Notes under the pieces: model-generated
The model's input: only the letters and a program-made list of their open reading frames with translations
What the model was told of the DNA's origin: nothing
Databases searched by the model: none
Position numbers and translations under genes: made by a program
Shown: one piece after another, positions 6,910 through 10,954 of the stretch
Layout: each line of letters starts with the position of its first letter
Numbering within the stretch: position 1 is the stretch's first letter
Assembly: GCA_900554565.1 (NCBI GenBank)
Contig: USHX01000034.1
Location: 1 to 10,954, forward strand
Reading direction: 5' to 3'
Source: an uncultured Clostridium sp.
Lineage (GTDB): Bacteria; Bacillota; Clostridia; TANB77; CAG-508
Length of the DNA stretch: 10,954 nucleotides

Positions 6910-7506
6910 ATGAGTAAAATAGAAGATGCTAGTCGGTATTTCGTAAAGCAAACCAAAAAAGTATATATTGAAAGGTGTAATTCAAATGGAATAGAAACAT
7001 TTGAAGAATATCTTAATCACGGATATAGAGATAACTGCTATTATTATAGCGTATTTGCTCTTATGGGATTAAATTGTGATGACTATCTTGTAAGGGGTGT
7101 TATTAATTATCCTGATTATGAAAATTATGCTCATGGATGGGTAGAATTTACATTTAATGGTGAAGTGTATGTTTTTGATTCAATGATTGAAGGTATTAGC
7201 TTAAAGAGTGAATGGGAAAAAGAATTTAATCCTAAAATAACATATAGAAAAACGCAGCAAGAAATTTTAGAAAAATACTTGACATCATCCAATGCAGTTG
7301 AAATAACTAAAGGTTTTTGGCAGTTTAAAAATAATACCGATAATGGTGATGAACATGAATATATTCTTAATGCATTAAAATTAGCTCGAATAGAGATTTC
7401 AACATGGCAGGAAAGTGAGTATTCATCTTTGCTTGTAAAATTTTTAGGATCAAACCCAAAGGAAAAAGTAAAGCGATTCATTGCATATGATGAGCCAAAA
7501 GGATAA
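6910..7506 (+). CDS. Transglutaminase/papain-like cysteine enzyme, hypothetical
   Basis: This 198-residue protein has the Cys-His-Asp arrangement of the transglutaminase-like/papain fold. Candidate residues are C43 in DNCYYYSVFALMGL, H75 in AHGWVEF and D90 in VYVFDSM, with VRGV between the Cys and His as in many members. Such proteins can be peptidases or amidases; no substrate can be named. There is no signal peptide or membrane segment, so it is probably cytoplasmic. Residues about 110-198 form a charged tail without recognised motifs. The frame is open from an ATG at 6868, but I chose 6910 because AAGGAGG (6895-6901) lies eight bases upstream. The gene has its own promoter and terminator and is therefore probably monocistronic. 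Fold assignment is moderately sure; exact family is not. Confidence 0.75.
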   Translation: MSKIEDASRYFVKQTKKVYIERCNSNGIETFEEYLNHGYRDNCYYYSVFALMGLNCDDYLVRGVINYPDYENYAHGWVEFTFNGEVYVFDSMIEGISLKSEWEKEFNPKITYRKTQQEILEKYLTSSNAVEITKGFWQFKNNTDNGDEHEYILNALKLARIEISTWQESEYSSLLVKFLGSNPKEKVKRFIAYDEPKG

Positions 7507-7511
7507 AAAAA

Positions 7512-7553
7512 GAACAGATTAACAAACTGACCATGTTTAATCTGTTCCTTTTC
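7512..7553. terminator. Intrinsic terminator after the transglutaminase-like gene
   Basis: GAACAGATTAA (7512-7522) pairs perfectly with TTAATCTGTTC (7537-7547) across a 14-base loop. The stem is followed by CTTTTC on the plus strand, and on the minus strand by a run of seven T. It begins five bases after the stop codon. No minus-strand gene ends here, so its main role is for the plus-strand gene. Confidence 0.8.
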
Positions 7554-7572
7554 TATAAAAAATAATAAACAC

Positions 7573-7601
7573 TTTAACAAATAGATAAAAGATGATATAA
7601 T
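7573..7601 (+). promoter_or_regulatory. Promoter of the rRNA methyltransferase operon
   Basis: TTTAAC (7573-7578) and a perfect TATAAT (7596-7601) are 17 bases apart, just after the preceding terminator. Transcription would start near 7608 and give a leader of about 20 bases carrying AGGGAG before the ATG at 7628. It would drive the methyltransferase and probably the genes behind it. Confidence 0.65.
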
Positions 7602-7627
7602 AAGCAAAAAATAGGGAGAATAAGGAA

Positions 7628-9079
7628 ATGCCAGTAGAAAAAAACAAAGAATATATAGTTGAAATAATAGATAATGGATATAATGGAGAAGGAATTGCAA
7701 AAATAGAAGGATTTACAATATTTATCCCAAACGCCATAAAAGGAGAAAAAATAAAAATTCTAATAGTAAAAGTTCTTTCATCACATGCTTTTGGAAAAAT
7801 AATAGAAATACTTAAAAAATCGGAATATAGAGTAAAAGCTGACTGTGAAACATATCAAAGATGTGGAGGATGTAGTTTAAGACATATTGAATATTCACAA
7901 ACACTAAAAATGAAACAAAATGCAGTACAAAGTTTAGTGAATAAAACCCTAAAAACAGAAATAAAAGTTCAAGAAACATTAGGAATGGAAAATCCATATT
8001 ATTACAGAAATAAGGCTCAATATCCAGTTGGTCTAGATAAAAAAGGAGAACCACAAATAGGAGTATTTGCAAACAGAACCCATCAAATTATACCAATAAA
8101 AGAATGTCTAATACAAAATAAACAAACAGAGGAATTAGCAAAATTTGTATTAGATTTTATAAAGAAAAATAATATTTCAATATATAATGAAGAAACAGGA
8201 AAAGGATTAGTGCGTCATATAGTTACTAAAATAGGAATAAAAACAAATGAAATAATGTGCATAATAGTAATAAATGGAAAAAATATACCAAATGAAAATG
8301 AATTGGTAGAAGAAATAGTAAAAAGATATCCTAATGTAAAATCAATAATAAAAAATGCAAATATGAAAAATACCAATGTAATATTAGGCAAAGAAAATAT
8401 AAACTTATATGGAAATGGTTTTATTGAAGACAAGCTTGGCGATTACACATTTAAAATATCTCCATTATCTTTTTATCAAGTAAATCCAATACAAGCAGAA
8501 AAATTATATAACATAGGTGTGAAAGGTGCAATGATAACAAAAGAAGACACTGTTTTTGATTTGTATTGTGGAATAGGTACAATATCTTTGTTTATGGCAA
8601 AATATTCTAAAAAAGTTTATGGTATTGAAATTGTAGAAGAAGCTATAGAAGCGGCCAAAGAAAATGCTAAAATAAATCATGTTGAAAATACAAAATTTAT
8701 AGCCGGTGATGTTGAGGTTATATTAGATGATTTGGTAAATAATAAAAAAATTATTCCTGACATAGTTATGGTTGATCCACCACGAAAGGGATTGGACAAT
8801 AAAAGTATTGAAAATATTTTGAAAATTAATCCTAGAAAACTTGTATATATTAGTTGCAATCCAGCAACTTTAGTTAGAGATTTGGCTAAATTTGAAGATA
8901 AATATAATATTAATTTTGTAAAACCTGTGGACATGTTCCCATTTACGCGGTCATGTAGAATGTGTTTCAGTTTTAGAGTTGAGGTAATATTGACAAATAA
9001 GTTACATCAAATGGTATATATAAAGATTATAAAGTTAGTACAGGAACATAAAATATTAATTTTGAGGAGAATGAAATGA
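7628..9079 (+). CDS. rlmD: 23S rRNA (uracil-C5) methyltransferase, probable 3' frameshift
   Basis: This is an RlmD/RumA-family SAM-dependent enzyme that methylates C5 of a uracil in 23S rRNA. An N-terminal TRAM domain (about 1-60) is followed by the Fe-S ligands C73, C79, C82 (CGGC) and C160. The SAM-binding motif DLYCGIG is at about 311-317, DPPRKG begins at D383, and the catalytic cysteine is C410 in YISCNPATL. After MFPFTR the family normally continues with HVE; E424 of E. coli RumA lies in this motif and is the proposed general base. Here the frame instead runs into SCRMCFSF and about 40 unrelated residues, ending at 9079. One frame over, 8952-8987 reads HVECVSVLELR and a stop. One extra base in ACGCGGTCAT (8945-8954) would explain this. 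It is either a real mutation or a sequence error. Family identity is firm. Confidence 0.93.
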   Translation: MPVEKNKEYIVEIIDNGYNGEGIAKIEGFTIFIPNAIKGEKIKILIVKVLSSHAFGKIIEILKKSEYRVKADCETYQRCGGCSLRHIEYSQTLKMKQNAVQSLVNKTLKTEIKVQETLGMENPYYYRNKAQYPVGLDKKGEPQIGVFANRTHQIIPIKECLIQNKQTEELAKFVLDFIKKNNISIYNEETGKGLVRHIVTKIGIKTNEIMCIIVINGKNIPNENELVEEIVKRYPNVKSIIKNANMKNTNVILGKENINLYGNGFIEDKLGDYTFKISPLSFYQVNPIQAEKLYNIGVKGAMITKEDTVFDLYCGIGTISLFMAKYSKKVYGIEIVEEAIEAAKENAKINHVENTKFIAGDVEVILDDLVNNKKIIPDIVMVDPPRKGLDNKSIENILKINPRKLVYISCNPATLVRDLAKFEDKYNINFVKPVDMFPFTRSCRMCFSFRVEVILTNKLHQMVYIKIIKLVQEHKILILRRMK

Positions 9080-9915
9080 TACTTATAAATGTAGTACTTT
9101 TAGCAGGAATATTTGGAGCAATGGGCCAATATCTGGACAAACATTTGGTAAATATAGGAATAAGTAGGAAGGACTATTTTTACTATATGTGCCTAACAAT
9201 GATACCATTTTCAATAATTATGGTAATTATAGAATATTTAACAAATCAATTAAGATTTGAATTTGGAATTATTCCGATATTGTTATTGTTTATGGCAATG
9301 TTTTTTAGATATAAGAAACAACATACAATAGTAGGATGTCTTAAATATTTGAATCCTTATGAAGATTCTGCATATTTAACACTAAGCATAGTAATAGCGT
9401 TTATAATAGATGTTGTATTAGGAATAGAAAATTTAAGTTTGATATCAATTTTATCAATACTATTAACGATTGTTGGAGTATTTGTTATAGCAAATTCTAA
9501 GATTAAAATAAAAAATTTGCAAAAGGATTTACTAATAAGGATTTGCACATCTTTATTAATGAGTTATGTAACACATTTTATATTGCAATATTGGTCAAAT
9601 GCAGTATTTATTTTAATATTGAATATACTTTTAACTATAATATTTTCAAAGGGGTATACTTTAAAATATAATTTAGAACATAAGGAAACAATAAAATGGG
9701 CATTTATTCAACAAATATTTGGATTTTGTTCATTATACTTGAGCAATTATTTATCAAGTAATTCTGTGACTTTGAGTTCTTATGTAAGACCTGCCTCGAT
9801 AATAATTGTTGTTGCAATATCTATGTTTTTTAAAGATAAAGAGAAGAAACCAACGGCAAAACAATTGATGGGAATTGCTTTGGTTGTCACTGGCATATGT
9901 TTAATAAGGAGATAA
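9076..9915 (+). CDS. EamA/DMT-type membrane transporter
   Basis: This is a 279-residue integral membrane protein with about nine or ten hydrophobic segments and two related halves. Each half ends in a similar motif: ISILSILLTIVGVFVIA near 123-139, and TAKQLMGIALVVTGICLI at the C-terminus. The second is characteristic of EamA-type drug/metabolite exporters. Ten helices would be the norm for the family, which moves small metabolites across the cytoplasmic membrane; the substrate here cannot be inferred. GAGGAG (9064-9069) supports the ATG at 9076. The start overlaps the frameshifted end of the methyltransferase by four bases, but lies 88 bases beyond that gene's probable original stop. The downstream nucleotide-sanitation gene begins nine bases after its stop, which suggests one transcript. 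Confidence 0.8.
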   Translation: MILINVVLLAGIFGAMGQYLDKHLVNIGISRKDYFYYMCLTMIPFSIIMVIIEYLTNQLRFEFGIIPILLLFMAMFFRYKKQHTIVGCLKYLNPYEDSAYLTLSIVIAFIIDVVLGIENLSLISILSILLTIVGVFVIANSKIKIKNLQKDLLIRICTSLLMSYVTHFILQYWSNAVFILILNILLTIIFSKGYTLKYNLEHKETIKWAFIQQIFGFCSLYLSNYLSSNSVTLSSYVRPASIIIVVAISMFFKDKEKKPTAKQLMGIALVVTGICLIRR

Positions 9916-9923
9916 TAATTATT

Positions 9924-10502
9924 ATGAAAGAAATAGTTGTAGCATCAAATAATAAAGATAAAATTGAAGAAATCAAAGAAATATTAAAAAACTATAAAAT
10001 AATTTCTATGAAAGAAGCGGGAATAAATATTGACATAGAAGAAAATGAGAAAACTTTTGAAAAAAATGCAATAGTTAAAGCAGAAGCTATTGCAAAAAAA
10101 CTAAATGGAAAAATGTGTATTGCAGATGATTCTGGAATCGAAATTGAGTATTTAAAAGGTTTTCCTGGTGTACTTACAAAAAGATGGCATAAAGGGACAG
10201 ACAGAGAAAGAAATTTGAAATTAATAGAAAAATTAAAAGGAGTGCAAGGGCAAAAACGAAAAGTGACTTTCACCGTTGCTATAGCTTTATCAGATGGAGA
10301 AAAAACAGTTTGTAAAACAGGTAAAATTAATGGCTTTATAGCTGAAATGGTTAGAGGAGAAAATGGTTTTGGGTTTGATGAAATATTTGAATTAGAAACA
10401 GGGAAGACTTTAGCTGAACTAACAAAAGAAGAGAAAAATAAAATTAGTGCAAGAAAAATAGCTTTAAAGGAATTAAAAGAATTAATAGGTAAAGGAGAAT
10501 GA
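9924..10502 (+). CDS. rdgB: XTP/dITP pyrophosphatase, RdgB/HAM1 family
   Basis: This enzyme family hydrolyses dITP, ITP and XTP to monophosphates, keeping damaged purines out of DNA and RNA in the cytoplasm. The 192-residue length is normal. Visible family blocks are IVVASNNKDKIEEI at the N-terminus, IADDSGIEI (D68, D69 at the metal/catalytic site), GFPGV, and GENGFGFDEIF in place of the usual GFGYDPIF. The C-terminal signature is KISARKIAL, where most members have a SHR triad. Alanine 176 therefore replaces the conserved histidine beside the arginine. The frame is open from 9897, but I chose the ATG at 9924 because it gives the canonical N-terminus. AAGGAG (9906-9911) lies 12 bases upstream, rather far. 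The ribosome binding site overlaps the end of the transporter gene, so they share an operon. Confidence 0.88.
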   Translation: MKEIVVASNNKDKIEEIKEILKNYKIISMKEAGINIDIEENEKTFEKNAIVKAEAIAKKLNGKMCIADDSGIEIEYLKGFPGVLTKRWHKGTDRERNLKLIEKLKGVQGQKRKVTFTVAIALSDGEKTVCKTGKINGFIAEMVRGENGFGFDEIFELETGKTLAELTKEEKNKISARKIALKELKELIGKGE

Positions 10503-10503
10503 A

Positions 10504-10785
10504 ATGAAACATTTTATTATTGTAAAATTTAATGATGAAGTAGATAAAGAAAAAATAAAAGAACCCATAAGAGATTTATTTAGCAAAGCTCTTAAAATTG
10601 ATGGAATTAAGAATGTAGATATTTACAATTCAAATAGTGATTTAGCCAATAGACATGATATGATGATAGAGATGAATTTATCTGAAGAAGCTTTGGATAT
10701 GTTTGATAAATCTGAAATTCATAGAGAGTGGAAAGAAAAATATGGAGAATGTATAATTAATAAAACAATTTTTGATTGTGACTAA
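10504..10785 (+). CDS. Dabb (stress-responsive A/B barrel) domain protein
   Basis: This small protein of 93 residues fits the Dabb dimeric alpha/beta-barrel family. MKHFIIVKFND opens the first strand, a long helix carries KIKEPIRDLFSKAL, and GIKNVDIYNSNSD, RHDMMIEMNLS and HREWKEKY follow in the usual order. Members form dimers; most have no known catalytic role, and a few bind or convert hydrophobic substrates. The function here is unknown. The ATG is one base after the stop of the nucleotide pyrophosphatase and AAAGGAG sits just upstream, so it is the last gene of that operon. The segment after its stop (10786-10867) holds no clear terminator. Confidence 0.8.
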   Translation: MKHFIIVKFNDEVDKEKIKEPIRDLFSKALKIDGIKNVDIYNSNSDLANRHDMMIEMNLSEEALDMFDKSEIHREWKEKYGECIINKTIFDCD

Positions 10786-10867
10786 TATTTTTTGAAAGCT
10801 GAAACCTATGGTATAAGCAGACTTGACAAAAAGATGAAAAATATTTCAAAAAAAATTAAAAAAAGTA

Positions 10868-10896
10868 TTGACAATAATACAAAAAGTTAGTATAAT
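10868..10896 (+). promoter_or_regulatory. Consensus promoter of the tRNA gene
   Basis: TTGACA (10868-10873) and TATAAT (10891-10896) both match consensus perfectly with a 17-base spacer. The -10 box ends 19 bases before the first base of tRNA-Val. This strong promoter type is normal for stable RNA genes. Confidence 0.88.
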
Positions 10897-10915
10897 AACT
10901 CTTGTCGAAAGACAT

Positions 10916-10954
10916 GGTCGCTTAGCTCAGCTGGGAGAGCATCTGCCTTACAAG
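10916..10954 (+). tRNA. tRNA-Val (TAC anticodon), 3' end outside window
   Basis: The sequence begins with acceptor strand GGTCGCT (10916-10922), then TA and a D-arm GCTC...GAGC (10925-10940). The anticodon stem TCTGC (10942-10946) and the loop CTTACAA (10947-10953) follow. Loop positions 3-5 are TAC, which reads valine GUA codons. The window ends within the anticodon arm, so the rest of the gene and any following tRNAs are not seen. Confidence 0.93.

Noticed and set aside
7131..7737. Hydrophobic minus-strand ORFs that resemble small membrane proteins
   Set aside because: They are antisense to well-supported plus-strand genes, lack ribosome binding sites and are explained by the A-rich coding strand.
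9897..9923. Earlier ATG for the RdgB-family gene
   Set aside because: It would place AAGGAG inside the coding region and add a non-homologous N-terminal stretch; the ATG at 9924 yields the standard IVVASNN start.
1..10954. CRISPR array or long direct repeats
   Set aside because: No regularly spaced repeats were seen on reading through the window; only isolated inverted repeats are present.

Overview
The window is strongly AT-rich, with AAGGAGG-type ribosome binding sites, consensus TTGACA/TATAAT promoters, a Tn4451-like mobilizable module and a Firmicutes-style uracil-C5 rRNA methyltransferase. Together these suggest a low-GC Firmicute, most likely one of the Clostridia. The species cannot be told from the sequence. 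No standard-code anomaly is visible.

Left part (1-3240): the distal half of an integrative mobilizable element. It holds the 3' part of a large serine recombinase that is cut by the window start, an intergenic block of nested inverted repeats that looks like an origin of transfer, a MobV/Pre-type relaxase starting just downstream, and a TnpV-family protein. A hairpin that can terminate transcription from both sides closes the module. The recombinase would excise and integrate the element, and the relaxase would nick the adjacent oriT for transfer by a helper conjugation system. No mating-channel genes are visible, so the element would be mobilizable rather than self-transmissible.

Middle part (3241-6870): one very large minus-strand gene for a 985-residue protein with a complete calcineurin-like metallophosphoesterase core in the middle and long flanking regions I cannot assign. 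It converges on the mobile module. Twelve bases after its stop, a second ribosome binding site and ATG begin a reading frame that ends after ten codons close to the presumed element end. This may be the 5' stump of an operon partner cut by insertion of the element. Upstream of the gene lies about 480 bp without an intact gene. It contains a less AT-rich island and a strong hairpin and may hold decayed coding sequence.

Right part (6814-10954): ordinary chromosomal-looking genes, all on the plus strand. First comes a monocistronic transglutaminase/papain-like protein with its own promoter and terminator. Then comes a tightly packed run of a 23S rRNA uracil-C5 methyltransferase (RlmD/RumA family), an EamA-type membrane transporter, an XTP/dITP pyrophosphatase (RdgB/HAM1) and a small Dabb-domain protein. 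The methyltransferase appears to carry a +1 frameshift that removes its conserved C-terminal HVE motif. A tRNA-Val(TAC) behind a perfect consensus promoter is cut by the window end.

The points most worth following up are the giant phosphoesterase with its possible severed partner, the structured oriT that captures an apparent upstream start codon, and the frameshift in the rRNA methyltransferase.
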